This document shows, piece after piece, positions 11,404-20,783 of a stretch of 64,000 bases of DNA. This stretch comes from Mycobacterium ostraviense. Lineage in GTDB: Bacteria; Actinomycetota; Actinomycetes; Mycobacteriales; Mycobacteriaceae. The number at the start of each line of letters is the position of its first letter. Position 1 is the stretch's first letter. The notes beneath the pieces were generated by a model. The model had not been told where the DNA came from, made no database searches, and worked only from the letters and a program-made list of their open reading frames with translations. The stretch spans positions 1,298,824 to 1,362,823 of the forward strand of contig NZ_NKRE01000001.1 in the NCBI RefSeq assembly GCF_002705925.1, read 5' to 3'. Made by a program: the position numbers and the translations under genes.

Positions 11404-11825
11404 GTCTGCTCCTTCCAAAATTCAGCCAGCCCCGCACGGACGGCGGCCACGTCGTCCTCGGTGCCCATCAATTCGAAGCGGTAAAGGTAGGGAACGTCGC
11501 ATTTGCGCGCGACGACGTCACCGGCATAGCCGAACTCCGGACCGAAGTTGGTGTTGCCGGCCGCGATGACCCCGCGCAGCAGTGCTCGATTGTGCTCGTT
11601 GTTCAAAAAGGCGATGACCTGTTTGGGGACATAGCCGCCGGCATTCAGTTTGGGTGTGACCCGGCCGCCGCCGTAGGTGGGCAGTATCAGTACGTAGGGC
11701 TCGTCGACCTCGATGCTGCCGTGCAGCGGTATCCGCGTGGCGGGCAGACCCAGCTTCTGTACGAAGCGGTGGGTGTTCTCCGACACGCTGGAGAAATAGA
11801 CCAGGTTGCACGGCCTGATATCCAT
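11373..11825 (-). CDS. nrdI: NrdI flavodoxin-like protein
   Basis: NrdI (150 aa) is an FMN protein that supplies the oxidant used to assemble the manganese-tyrosyl cofactor of NrdF. The N-terminal strand and phosphate loop [14 protein letters not shown] and the flavin-facing loops LPTYGGG and AAGNTNFG are present. Start ATG 11823-11825; length is standard. It lies 35 bp after nrdH and overlaps the nrdE start by 31 bp, indicating co-transcription and probable translational coupling. Confidence 0.96.
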   Translation of the reverse strand: MDIRPCNLVYFSSVSENTHRFVQKLGLPATRIPLHGSIEVDEPYVLILPTYGGGRVTPKLNAGGYVPKQVIAFLNNEHNRALLRGVIAAGNTNFGPEFGYAGDVVARKCDVPYLYRFELMGTEDDVAAVRAGLAEFWKEQTCHQPSLQSL

Positions 11826-11860
11826 GGCACCGCTGTCTCCTTACCTAGCGCCTGCCCGCG

Positions 11861-12100
11861 TTATGCGCTCAGCGCAGCCAGGGCGAGCGCCTTGATGCGG
11901 TCCGGCCGGAAGCCGGACCAGTGGTCGTCCCCGGCCACCACGACCGGTGCCTGCAGATAGCCCAACGCCATCACGTAGTCCCGCGCCTCAGAATCCAGAC
12001 TGATGTCGACCTTCTCGTAGGCGATGCCGCTCTTGTCCAGCGCCTTGTAGGTGGCGCTGCACTGCACGCATGCGGGCTTGGTGTAGACGGTGATGGTCAT
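11861..12100 (-). CDS. nrdH: NrdH glutaredoxin-like redoxin
   Basis: This 79-aa thioredoxin-fold protein begins MTITVYTKPACVQCSATYKAL, with the CxxC redox centre CVQC, and carries the family signature WSGFRPDRI near the C-terminus. It reduces the C-terminal disulfide of NrdE, with thioredoxin reductase as electron source. ATG 12098-12100 is preceded by AAAGGAG. A longer in-frame extension upstream has no NrdH features and was not used. It is the first gene of nrdHIE; NrdR-like boxes lie 212-259 bp upstream. Confidence 0.95.
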   Translation of the reverse strand: MTITVYTKPACVQCSATYKALDKSGIAYEKVDISLDSEARDYVMALGYLQAPVVVAGDDHWSGFRPDRIKALALAALSA

Positions 12101-12588
12101 GGGCGTACCGCTCCTTTGCGGGAATCGGGGAACAGGAACTGGCAACGACTCAGGTGGTGCATCTTCGCTATGTTCAGCGGCCCGGCATGCTCCCAGATTC
12201 CCGTCGTGGGCCACCATGCTGATCGGACATGGCGATGCCGATTCCGGGAAGTTCAGCGGGCCCCGTGAACCTGGTGGGAGCCGGTGAACCTGGGATCTGC
12301 CGGTGCCCGAAACACTACACCTAGGGGGTCGGGACGAGAAGAGATACAAGATGTTCTGAATGACATTCTTGAAATTCGCAGGTCGTGGGCGTGTGTTCGA
12401 GCCGGTGTCGGCGTGTCGCAGATCACACAACCCGGCCGTGGTATCCATGTCGCCCGGTATATCACCGACCACCGACAGGCTCGTGGGTCGTCGTCCGGCA
12501 AGGCGGACCCAGCAAAGGCGCAGTTCTCGCCCGGCCAGCGCCGTCGGGGTTGGCGGGGCGGCGTGCCGGCCCGCCCGCAGTAGCCGGG
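12101..12588. other. Non-coding interval upstream of nrdH
   Basis: This 488-bp interval holds no credible gene. It contains the ribosome binding site of nrdH (AAAGGAG, near 12106-12112), the NrdR-like box pair at 12312-12359, and beyond 12390 only GC-rich sequence in which I see nothing specific. It also separates nrdH from the FMN reductase gene on the same strand. Confidence 0.6.
12312..12359 (-). promoter_or_regulatory. Tandem NrdR-like boxes upstream of nrdHIE
   Basis: ACACTACACCTAGGGG (12312-12327) and ATACAAGATGTTCTGA (12344-12359) resemble, box by box, the pair before nrdF2, and are offset by the same 32 bp in the same orientation relative to the gene. They are more degenerate than the nrdF2 pair. 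Inference: a common NrdR control of both halves of the enzyme, with a 5' leader of up to about 200 nt before nrdH. Confidence 0.65.
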
Positions 12589-13152
12589 TCAGCCCACTTC
12601 GGCGGCCAGCTTGCCGACGATGTCTCGTAGATTGGCCGACATCTCGGAGCTGTCCGCGGGGGCCTTGCCCGCCAGGGACTGGAACGGCACCGACAGCTTG
12701 ATCGCGTCGATCACCCGCGCGCCGGCGATGGCGAACGACTTGCGGGTCTCGTCGTGGGCCCATACCCCGCCGTATCGGCCCACGGACCCGCCGATGACGG
12801 CCAGCGGCTTGGCTTTCAATGCGCCGTCGCCGAACGGGCGTGACAGCCAGTCGATCGCGTTCTTGATGACAGCGGGGATGGTGCCGTTGTATTCGGGGGT
12901 GACCACCAGAGCCGCATCCGCTTGCGCCGCGGCTTGTCGCAACGCGATCACCGCCGCGGGAACGCCATCGGGGGTATCGATGTCCTCGTTGTAGAACGGC
13001 AACTCCGCCAGCCCCTCGAACACCGTCACGCTGACGCCGTCGGGCGCAACGGCGGCCGCAAGCTCGGCGATCCGGCGGTTGACCGAACCCGTGCGCAGGC
13101 TTCCCACCAGCGCCAAGACTCGGATGCCGGAGATGCCGGAGATATCGGACAT
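12589..13152 (-). CDS. NADPH-dependent FMN reductase (Rv3054c-like)
   Basis: This 187-aa flavodoxin-fold protein has the FMN_red signatures VGSLRTGSVNRRI (phosphate-binding loop), VTPEYNGTIP and IGGSVGRYGG. It would reduce FMN or quinones with NAD(P)H in the cytoplasm, often as protection against redox-cycling compounds. It is divergent from a TetR gene across 85 bp that contain an inverted repeat, so the neighbour probably regulates it. Start ATG 13150-13152 is the only good choice. Confidence 0.92.
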   Translation of the reverse strand: MSDISGISGIRVLALVGSLRTGSVNRRIAELAAAVAPDGVSVTVFEGLAELPFYNEDIDTPDGVPAAVIALRQAAAQADAALVVTPEYNGTIPAVIKNAIDWLSRPFGDGALKAKPLAVIGGSVGRYGGVWAHDETRKSFAIAGARVIDAIKLSVPFQSLAGKAPADSSEMSANLRDIVGKLAAEVG

Positions 13153-13191
13153 ATTGCTTCCCTTCGCGTTGGTCTCATCTTTGCACGGCTC

Positions 13192-13211
13192 AACCGGACT
13201 GTGGTCCGTTT
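13192..13211. promoter_or_regulatory. Inverted repeat between FMN reductase and TetR genes
   Basis: AACCGGACTGTGGTCCGTTT (13192-13211) has 7 of 8 paired positions around a 4-bp spacer, with perfect core arms CGGAC/GTCCG. It sits in the 85-bp divergent promoter region. Probable operator of the adjacent TetR protein (inference from position and symmetry). Confidence 0.5.
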
Positions 13212-13237
13212 TATTCCGTTCGCGTTACTGTGCAGGG

Positions 13238-13825
13238 ATGAGTGACGAGTTGCCGGCGTCGACTCGGCCAGAGCGCGGCGACGCGGCGCGCAATCGCGCC
13301 CTGCTGCTGGACGCGGCGCGCCGCCTGGTCGCCAACCGTGGCGCCGATGCGATCACCATGGACGACGTCGCCGCCGCGGCCGGCGTCGGCAAGGGCACGC
13401 TGTTCCGCCGGTTCGGCAGCCGGGCCGGTCTGATGACGGTATTGCTCGACGAAGACGAGCGGGCCAGTCAGCAGGCATTCCTGTTCGGCCCGCCGCCGCT
13501 GGGCCCGGATGCGCCGCCGCTGGAACGCCTGATCGCGTTCGGCCGGGAGCGGATCTGCTTCGTCCATGCCCACCGCGAGCTGCTGTCGCAGGCCAACCGG
13601 GACCCGAAGACCCGTTACAGTGCGGCGGCGTCGGTGCACCGCACGCATGTGCGGGTGCTGTTGCGGTCGGCTCACACGACCGGCGACCTCGATGTCCAGA
13701 CCGATGCCCTGCTGGCCCTGCTCGACGTCGACTACGTCGAGCACCAGCTCAACGACCACGGTCACAGCCTGCAAACGTTGGGCGACGCGTGGGAAGGCCT
13801 GGCGCGCAAGCTCTGCGGGCGGTGA
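13238..13825 (+). CDS. TetR family transcriptional regulator (Rv3055-like)
   Basis: The 195-aa protein starts at ATG 13238 (MSDELPASTRPERGDAARNR). The helix-turn-helix lies at about residues 20-65: ADAITMDDVAAAAGVGKGTL then FRRFGSRAGLM. The rest is a typical TetR ligand domain. An upstream in-frame extension would cross the divergent promoter and was rejected. It is followed after 9 nt, in the same frame, by the dinP gene, so the two are probably co-transcribed. Confidence 0.9.
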   Translation: MSDELPASTRPERGDAARNRALLLDAARRLVANRGADAITMDDVAAAAGVGKGTLFRRFGSRAGLMTVLLDEDERASQQAFLFGPPPLGPDAPPLERLIAFGRERICFVHAHRELLSQANRDPKTRYSAAASVHRTHVRVLLRSAHTTGDLDVQTDALLALLDVDYVEHQLNDHGHSLQTLGDAWEGLARKLCGR

Positions 13826-13834
13826 CCGATCCCG

Positions 13835-14866
13835 ATGCCGCGATGGATACTGCACGTCGACCTCGACCAGTTTCAGGCGTCGGTAGAGCGGCGCCGCCAT
13901 CCCGAACTGGCCGGGCTGCCGGTCATCATCGGCGGCAACGGCGATCCCACCGAACCCCGCAAGGTAGTCACCTGCGCTTCCTATGAGGCTCGCGAGTTCG
14001 GCGTGCGGGCCGGAATGCCGTTACGTGCGGCCGCCCGCCGCTGCCCCGGCGCCGTATTTCTGGCGTTGGATCCGCCCGCCTATGATTCGGCCTCCGACCA
14101 GGTGATGGCGTTGTTGCGCGCCCTGGGTCATCCGGTTGAGGTGTGGGGCTGGGACGAGGCGTATGTGGGTGTGGCCGCCGGGGATCCCATCGACGTCGCC
14201 GAACAGATCCGCGCTGTGGTCTTCTCCGAGACCCAACTGTCCTGCTCGATCGGCATCAGTGACAACAAGCAACGCGCCAAAGTCGCCACCGGCTTCGCGA
14301 AACCGGCCGGCATCTTTGCGCTCACCGACACCAACTGGATGGCACTGATGGCCGAACGTTCGGTCGACGCGCTCTGGGGCGTGGGTCCGAAGACGGCGAA
14401 AAAGCTTGCGGCCCTTGATATCACCACGGTCAGAGAACTCGCCGACGCCGACGCCGAGGAGCTGACGTCGGCGTTCGGCCCGAGAACGGGGCTGTGGCTG
14501 CTGCTGCTCGCCAAGGGAGGCGGCGACACCGAAGTCACCGCTACCCCCTGGGTTCCGCGCTCCCGCAGCCACGTCGTCACCTTTCCGGAAGACCTCACCG
14601 AGCGAACCGAAATGGAGTCAGCGGTAAGGGAATTGGCCCGCAAGGCACTCGACGAGGTGGTGGCCTCGGGGCGGCTCGTCACCCGGGTGGCCGTTGTCGT
14701 ACGCACCGCGACGTTCTACACCCGCACCAAAGTCCGCAAGCTCGATGCGCCCAGCACCGACGCCGACGTCGTCATCGCCGCCGCCCTGCGGATCCTGAAC
14801 TTGTTCGAGCTGGACCGCCCGGTACGGCTACTCGGCGTGCGCCTCGAACTCCAGATGCCCGCCTAA
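13835..14866 (+). CDS. dinP: Y-family DNA polymerase IV (DinB2/DinP)
   Basis: This 343-aa translesion polymerase has catalytic motif I at the N-terminus (WILHVDLDQFQASVE, Asp9 and Asp11) and the second acidic site in WGWDEAYVGV. It also has CSIGISDNKQRAKVATG and the helix-hairpin-helix WGVGPKTAKKLAALD. The C-terminal little-finger domain ends VRLLGVRLELQMPA. The canonical SVDE is replaced by WDEAY, as in mycobacterial DinB2. The ATG at 13835 is forced: the same frame carries the TetR stop codon at 13823-13825. No clear ribosome binding site precedes it, which fits coupling to the TetR gene. Confidence 0.94.
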   Translation: MPRWILHVDLDQFQASVERRRHPELAGLPVIIGGNGDPTEPRKVVTCASYEAREFGVRAGMPLRAAARRCPGAVFLALDPPAYDSASDQVMALLRALGHPVEVWGWDEAYVGVAAGDPIDVAEQIRAVVFSETQLSCSIGISDNKQRAKVATGFAKPAGIFALTDTNWMALMAERSVDALWGVGPKTAKKLAALDITTVRELADADAEELTSAFGPRTGLWLLLLAKGGGDTEVTATPWVPRSRSHVVTFPEDLTERTEMESAVRELARKALDEVVASGRLVTRVAVVVRTATFYTRTKVRKLDAPSTDADVVIAAALRILNLFELDRPVRLLGVRLELQMPA

Positions 14867-15138
14867 CCTCGCCCGGCCGCGGCGCCGACATAAGCGACCG
14901 CGAACTGGGCATTTCACGATTCGCGAAGGCTTGCCGAAGCATGGCCGGGCACAGTCGGTCCTGACAACAATCTGCTCACGAGTGGACAACCTCGCCCGAC
15001 GGGTCCTCATGGTCCACGGTTCACCGTGCGGTGAGCGTCACGGCCGGTCGGGATGCGGTTGGGACTTGGGCTGGGCAACCCGACGGCGCCCGTTCTGACG
15101 GGCGCACGAGGAAACACCGCTTGACGGAGGACGGCCGC

Positions 15139-17579
15139 ATGAATTTCTTGGTACTGCCACCGGAGATCAATTCCGCGCAGATCTTCGCCGGTGCCGGTGC
15201 GGGCCCGATGCTGCTGGCGGCGACAGCCTGGGACGGGCTGGCCGCGGAGTTGCGCATAGCGGCGGCCTCGTTCGGGTCGGTGGCGTCTGGTCTGGCGCAT
15301 GGGTCGTGGCAGAGTGCGGCCGCGGCGGCGATGGCGGCCGCGGCGGCGCCCTATGTGGCGTGGCTGCAGTCGGCGGCGGCCCAAGCCGAGCAAGCGGCCG
15401 GACACGTGAAAATTGCGGTCGACGTCTACGAGGCGGTGCGCACCGAGATGGTGCATCAGGCGTTGGTCGCAGCCAACCGCTCTTCACTGCTGCGGCTGGT
15501 GTGGTCGAACCTCTTCGGCCAGAATGCCCCGGCAATCGCCACAGCCGAGGCCCAGTACGAGCAGAGGTGGGCACAAGACGTCGCCGCGATGCTTGGCTAC
15601 CATTCCACGGCTTCCACGGTCGCCACCGCGTTGCGGCCTTTCGCCCGCCCGCTGCAGAGCCTGGCGGGCCAGGCTCTGGGCCTGGTAAACGTTGGCAACT
15701 CGATAGCTGCCGGCGCGAGCGCGGCCCCGGCGGCAGCCGTTGCCGCGCCTGCCGGGCTGCTGCCACCCTGGCGTGTCGAGCATCTTCAATATCGGCTTCG
15801 CCAACTTTGGCGGCCTGAATTTCGGAAACGCCAACCTCGGTGATCTCAACCAGGGCAACGGCAACGTCGGCAACCTCAACGTCGGCTCGGGCAACCTGGG
15901 CAGCTTCAACCTGGGCTCGGGCAATCTGGGCAGCTTCAACGTCGGCCTCGGCAATCTGGGCGGCAACAATTTCGGATTCGGCAACAACGGCAGCTTCAAC
16001 ATCGGCTTCGGCAACACCGGAATCGGAAACGGCGGGATCGGGAACTGGGGTCTCGGCAATTCCGGCTCGTTCAACAACGGCTTCGGTAATTCCGGTAGGG
16101 CGAACACCGATTTCTACAACGCCGGCATCGTCAACACCGGCATCGGCAACGTCGGTAATTACAACACCGGCAACTACAACGTCGGCAACTTCAACACGGG
16201 CGAGTTCAACCCGGGCGACACCAACACGGGGTCCTACAACACGGGCAACATCAACACCGGCTGGGCCAACACCGGCGATCTCAACACCGGCGCCTTCAAC
16301 ATTGGCGACATGAACAACGGCTTCTTCGCCAGGGGCGACGGCGCAGCAAATGCTGGGTTCTCCTACACCATGACGATTCCAGAAATTCCGATAAATCTAC
16401 CGTTGAGTGTTCCGTTGCATATTCCTGTCGAGGGTCGCATCACCGAAATCGTATTAACACCGTTCAAGATTCCCGCAATTCCGATAGACTTTCCCGCTCT
16501 GAGCGGCACTGTCGGTCCGATACAAATGCCTCCCACCAGAGTAACGGGCCCGTTCATCTCGATTACCGTGGGAAGCCCAGAAACGAGACTAGGCGTTTTT
16601 GTGGCCGGGGGTGTCGGCCGTATCAACATACCGATCATCAATATTCCGGCGGCACCGGGTTTCGGAAACTCGACCGACGCGCCCTCGTCAGGCTTTTTGA
16701 ATAGCGGCCGAGGGGGTATCTCAGGGTTCGGCAACTTCGGACCCGACACCTCGGGCTTCTTCAATTTCACCCGCAACCTGGGCAGTTCAGGGTTGCTGAA
16801 CGCCGGCCTGCTGCAATCGGGTATCCACAACTTCGGCAACTCCATCTCCGGCTTCGAGAACCAGCAATCTCGACCTCGAATTCCGGGCCTTGAATTCGGG
16901 ATTGAGCCAATGTCGGCAGCCCGCCTTTCGGGCATCTTCCACAACAGCAGGGGCGCATCGACGTTCAACTTCGGCTACGCCAACGGAGGTGGTCTTAATT
17001 TCGGCAGTGCGAATCTTGGTAGCTTCAACCTGGGCAATAGAAACATCGGCGACTTCAACATCGGCGATGCAAATCATGGCATCGCAAACTTTGGCTTCGC
17101 CAACTTTGGGGACAACAACTTTGGATTCGGTAACCTGGGCGATTCCAACCTGGGTTTCGGCAATACCGGCGTCGGTAACATCGGCTTCGGCAACACCGGG
17201 GACTACAACATCGGGTTTGGCTGAAATCATCAACAGCGTGGGCCCCATCTCAGTCCCGATCCTCCACATTCCCGCGGCACCTGGGGTCGGCAACTCCACC
17301 GTTAATCCCTCATCGGGCTTCTTCAACAGCGGCCCGGGCGGCGGCTCGGGATTCTTCAACGCGGGTCAATTTGTTTCCGGGTTCTCCAACGAAGGTGGGC
17401 GCTTTCTCTCCGGACTGGAAAACTTCGGCCAACTGGCCTCGGGCGTGGGAAACATCGGCAGTATCGTCAGCGGCTGGTACAACAGCAGCACCGCAGGGTT
17501 GACCGGCGCGTTCCTCTCCGGCGTCGGCAATGTCGGCAGCAGACTCGCCGGCTTCTTGCTCAGCGGCACCGGCCAGTAA
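15139..17579 (+). pseudogene. PPE_MPTR family gene with two frameshifts
   Basis: The start ATG 15139 follows ACGGAGGA. The PPE domain begins [20 protein letters not shown] and continues to about 15765. The frame then slips at CCACCC (15766-15768). The major polymorphic tandem repeat (NxGxGNxG pentapeptides such as GFGNTG, NIGSGN) continues one base over until a TGA at 17222-17224. A second slip near GGGTTTGG (17213-17221) restores a C-terminal part rich in FFNSG/VGN repeats that ends LLSGTGQ at 17579. Both slips have the same sign: one extra base (or two missing) each. As read, the intact product would stop at 15843 (234 aa). Two sequencing errors or a true pseudogene both fit. Restored length is about 812 aa. 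Confidence 0.8.
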
Positions 17580-17584
17580 CCAGG

Positions 17585-18448
17585 TCAGCGCGGCGCCGGG
17601 CGGGGCCGCAGCGCGCGGGTGAAGATGGCGTTGACCTGGCGCATCACCACGCTGTAGGGCCACCACGCCAGCCGCTTGAACGCGTACAGCGCGCGGATAT
17701 CCGGTGACGTGTAGATCAGGTACCGGTTCTTCGCCACCCCGGCCAGGATCTTTTCGGCAGCCCTTTCCGGCGAGATGGCGTGGCCGCTGAAGCGGTCGAT
17801 CCAACGCTTGACCTGTGGGTTGTCGCGGTCCACGCCGGCGATCTCGACCGTGTTGACCAGCGGTGTCCGCACCGCGCCCGGCACCACGACCGACACCCCG
17901 ATGCGATGCCGTGCGAGATCGAAGCGCAGCACCTCCGAAAGCCCGCGTAGGCCGTACTTGCTCGCGCTGTAAGCCGCATGCCAGGGCAACGCGACCAGCC
18001 CGGCCGCCGAGGACACGTTGACCAGATGCCCGCCCCGGCCGGCCGCGACCATCGCCGGAACAAATGTCTCGATCACGTGGATGGGGCCCATCAGGTTGAT
18101 CGCGACCATCCTGCTCCACTGGTCGTGGGTCAGCCGGTCGACAGTCCCCCACGCCGAGACGCCGGCGATGTTGAGCACAACGTCCATGCTGGGGTGGCCG
18201 GCATGGACGTCCGCCGCGAACGCGGCCACCTGGGCGTAGTCGGAGATATCGAGAACCCGATGCTCGGGCACCTGCGCGCCGAGCGCACCCGCATCGGACA
18301 CGGTCTGCGTCAAGCCGTCGGTGTCGCGGTCAGTCAGATAGAGTTCGGCACCTTGCGCCGCGAGCCGCAATGCGGTGGCACGGCCGATGCCGCTGGCCGC
18401 ACCGGTGACCAGGCACCGTTTCCCTGCGTAATACCGCGGTTGCGCCAT
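17585..18448 (-). CDS. Short-chain dehydrogenase/reductase (Rv3057c-like)
   Basis: This 287-aa classical SDR has the NAD(P) site TGAASGIGRAT, the NAG-equivalent LNIAGVS, and the catalytic Tyr-Lys pair in YSASKYGLRG preceded by VNVSSAAG. The C-terminus RALRPRPAPR is basic. It follows the TetR gene at 21 bp on the same strand and is divergent from cyp136, suggesting a unit in which a P450 hydroxylates a lipid or steroid and the SDR oxidises the alcohol. That pathway link is inference. Confidence 0.92.
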   Translation of the reverse strand: MAQPRYYAGKRCLVTGAASGIGRATALRLAAQGAELYLTDRDTDGLTQTVSDAGALGAQVPEHRVLDISDYAQVAAFAADVHAGHPSMDVVLNIAGVSAWGTVDRLTHDQWSRMVAINLMGPIHVIETFVPAMVAAGRGGHLVNVSSAAGLVALPWHAAYSASKYGLRGLSEVLRFDLARHRIGVSVVVPGAVRTPLVNTVEIAGVDRDNPQVKRWIDRFSGHAISPERAAEKILAGVAKNRYLIYTSPDIRALYAFKRLAWWPYSVVMRQVNAIFTRALRPRPAPR

Positions 18449-18469
18449 GGCGGTGACGATACCGGCGGC

Positions 18470-19117
18470 TCAGGCCTTGGGGGCACCGCCCCAAAGCGCG
18501 TTGAGCCACATCTGTTCGAGCACCCGCACCCGGCGGTCGGGGTCGCTGTCGCGCCTGACCAGCAGCGGGTCGCCGGTCAGCACGAGCGCGGTGGTGCCCG
18601 CCAGGGTACGAATCAATGTCGGTAGGTCGTCACTGATCGGGTTGGCGGTGCCGGCTCGCATTTCGGCCTCGACGACGCCGACGATCTCGCGCAGCACCAC
18701 CTCGAACTGTTGCTCGAGGATCTCGCGGATCTCGATGTCGGTGTGGCGGGCAGCATTACAGGCCATCATCACCGGGTCGTTGTGCGCATACACAATGGCG
18801 GCGCTGCCGACCATGCGTTCGGCGAATTGCTGCGGCGACTCGCCCGGTTGACGGGGGGCGAAATACTGCGTGAGTTCTTCGAGTTCTTCGGCTGCCTCCG
18901 CCAGTATCTGGGCCAGCACCGCGTATTTGGAGTCGAAGTAGAAGTAGAAGCCGGAGCGGGCTACCCCGGCCCGGTTGCTGATAGTGCTGACCGACAATTC
19001 CGCGAACGGCCGCTCCTGCAGTAGTTCTCGCACCGCCTGCAGGATCGCTTGCCGATGTTTGTCGCCACGCCGCCGCAATGCCGGCACAGCTTGCTGGTCG
19101 GGGGCGTGCTCACTCAC
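18470..19117 (-). CDS. TetR family transcriptional regulator (Rv3058c-like)
   Basis: Helix-turn-helix near residues 20-65 (ILQAVRELLQERPFAELSV, then STISNRAGVARSGFYFYFDSK), followed by a TetR C-terminal domain. I chose GTG 19117 (215 aa) with AAGGTCAGG upstream; TTG 19135 or GTG 19132 are alternatives. It is divergent from cyp136 over a perfect palindrome, and is followed at 21 bp by the SDR gene. It is the natural repressor candidate for cyp136 and its own operon. Confidence 0.9.
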   Translation of the reverse strand: MSEHAPDQQAVPALRRRGDKHRQAILQAVRELLQERPFAELSVSTISNRAGVARSGFYFYFDSKYAVLAQILAEAAEELEELTQYFAPRQPGESPQQFAERMVGSAAIVYAHNDPVMMACNAARHTDIEIREILEQQFEVVLREIVGVVEAEMRAGTANPISDDLPTLIRTLAGTTALVLTGDPLLVRRDSDPDRRVRVLEQMWLNALWGGAPKA

Positions 19118-19150
19118 ATCCTGACCTTGCACCAACCCGCGCGAAAAGAA

Positions 19151-19170
19151 AACTTGACAGTCGTCAAGTT
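19151..19170. promoter_or_regulatory. Perfect palindromic operator between TetR gene and cyp136
   Basis: AACTTGACAGTCGTCAAGTT has 8-bp arms, fully complementary, around a 4-bp spacer. The left arm contains TTGACA (19154-19159), a consensus -35 for cyp136, so a bound repressor would block RNA polymerase. The cyp136 start codon is 55 bp downstream of the element. Confidence 0.75.
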
Positions 19171-19224
19171 CGTTCGAAGGATGGATTTATGTAGTGATGG
19201 CCGCCACAACCGGTAAGGAGCGTC

Positions 19225-20715
19225 ATGGCCACCAGCAGGGCGACGATCAGCACCCCGGCATATCTCCTTGACCAGGCCCAGCGCCGGCTGACCCCGTCGT
19301 TCAACAACTTTCCCGGCATGGGGCTGGTGGAGCGTTGGCTGCTGAACACGCAATTTCCGGAGAAGAAGCTGGCCGACCCGCCGCCGGGCAGCGGGCTCAA
19401 GCCGGTCGTGGGTGACGCTGGGCTGCCGATCATCGGACACATGATCGAGATGCTGCGCGGCGGACCGGACTATCTGATGTTCCTCTACAACACCAAGGGG
19501 CCCGTCATCTACGGTGACTCGCCGGTCTTGCCGTTCGTCGCGGCTTTGGGCCCGGACGCCGCTCAGGTCATCTATTCCAACCGCAACAAGGACTACTCGC
19601 AGCGGGGCTGGGTCCCGGTGATCGGGCCGTTCTTCCGGCGCGGGCTGATGCTGCTCGACTTCGAGGAGCACATGTTTCACCGGCGGATCATGCAGGAGGC
19701 GTTCGTCCGGTCCCGGTTGGTCGGTTACGTCGAGCAGATGGACCAGGTGGTATCGAAGGTGATCGCCGAGGACTGGGTGATCAACGATGCGCGCTTCCTT
19801 CTCTATCCGGCGATGAAAGAACTCACCCTCAATATCGCCTCGATGGTGTTCATGGGCCACGAACCCGGCACCGACCATGAGCTGGTCACCAAGGTGAACA
19901 AGGCGTTCACGACGACGACCCGCGCCGGCAACGCCGTCATCCGCGCCAGCGTGCCGCCGTTCACCTGGTGGCGGGGGCTCAAGGCCCGGGAACTGCTCGA
20001 GCACTATTTCGCGGAGCGGGTCAAGGAACGCCGTGGAAATGAAGGCAATGACCTGCTGACGGTGTTGTGTCAGACCGAGGACGAGGACGGCAACCGGTTC
20101 TCCGACGAGGACATCGTCAACCACATGATCTTCTTGATGATGGCCGCCCACGACACCTCGACGTCGACGGCCACCACGATGGCCTACCACTTGGCGGCTC
20201 ACCCGGAGTGGCAGCAGCGCTGCCGCGATGAATCGGACCGCCTCGGCGACGGGCCGCTGGACATCGAATCGCTGGAGAAGCTGGAATCTCTCGACCTGGT
20301 GATGAACGAGTCGATCCGGTTGGTGACGCCGGTCCAGTGGGCGATGCGGCAGACCGTTCGCGATGCCGAATTGCTGGGCTACTACCTGCCCAAGGGCACC
20401 AACGTCATCGCGTTTCCCGGCTTGAATCACCGCCTGCCTGAATTTTGGACCGAGCCAATGACATTCGACCCGGAGAGATTCACCGAGCCCCGCAACGAGC
20501 ACAAACGACACCGCTACGCGTTCACGCCCTTCGGCGGCGGCGCACACAAGTGCCTTGGGATGGTGTTCGGCCAATTGGAGATCAAGACGATCTTGCACCG
20601 ATTGCTGCGCCGCTACCGGCTGGAGCTGCCGCGGCCGGATTACCACGCGAGTTGGGACTACGGCGGCATGCCGGTCCCCAAGGACGGCATGCCCATAGTC
20701 CTGCGCCCGCTGTGA
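19225..20715 (+). CDS. cyp136: Cytochrome P450 136
   Basis: The protein (496 aa, ATG 19225 after AAGGAG) has the full P450 set: I-helix oxygen-binding MAAHDTSTSTAT, the ExxR in NESIRL, and heme loop FTPFGGGAHKCLG with Cys443 as the iron ligand. It monooxygenates an unknown hydrophobic substrate using ferredoxin electrons. The gene is divergent from a TetR-SDR pair with a shared palindromic operator. It is followed by a long hairpin (20734-20783) that probably ends the transcript. Identity rests on position and size relative to M. tuberculosis Rv3059. Confidence 0.95.
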   Translation: MATSRATISTPAYLLDQAQRRLTPSFNNFPGMGLVERWLLNTQFPEKKLADPPPGSGLKPVVGDAGLPIIGHMIEMLRGGPDYLMFLYNTKGPVIYGDSPVLPFVAALGPDAAQVIYSNRNKDYSQRGWVPVIGPFFRRGLMLLDFEEHMFHRRIMQEAFVRSRLVGYVEQMDQVVSKVIAEDWVINDARFLLYPAMKELTLNIASMVFMGHEPGTDHELVTKVNKAFTTTTRAGNAVIRASVPPFTWWRGLKARELLEHYFAERVKERRGNEGNDLLTVLCQTEDEDGNRFSDEDIVNHMIFLMMAAHDTSTSTATTMAYHLAAHPEWQQRCRDESDRLGDGPLDIESLEKLESLDLVMNESIRLVTPVQWAMRQTVRDAELLGYYLPKGTNVIAFPGLNHRLPEFWTEPMTFDPERFTEPRNEHKRHRYAFTPFGGGAHKCLGMVFGQLEIKTILHRLLRRYRLELPRPDYHASWDYGGMPVPKDGMPIVLRPL

Positions 20716-20733
20716 TCGCCTGAGGCCGGCGAG

Positions 20734-20783
20734 CAGACACACAATCGCACGCGGCGAGCCGCTGGTGTGCGATTGTGTGTCTG
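20734..20783. terminator. Long palindrome, probable terminator after cyp136
   Basis: Arms CAGACACACAATCGCAC (20734-20750) and its exact complement (20767-20783) flank a loop that itself folds (GCGGC GA GCCGC). It starts 19 bp after the cyp136 stop. The sequence is a variant of the palindrome at 26003-26061 (shared GCGAGCAGAC...AATCGC), a repeat type I recall as frequent at mycobacterial gene ends. There is no T-run. Confidence 0.6.

Noticed and set aside
11861..12763. A 300-codon frame that ends with NrdH, as an N-terminally extended NrdH
   Set aside because: The extra 221 residues are Arg/Pro-rich, cross the NrdR-like boxes and precede a normal NrdH start with a good ribosome binding site.
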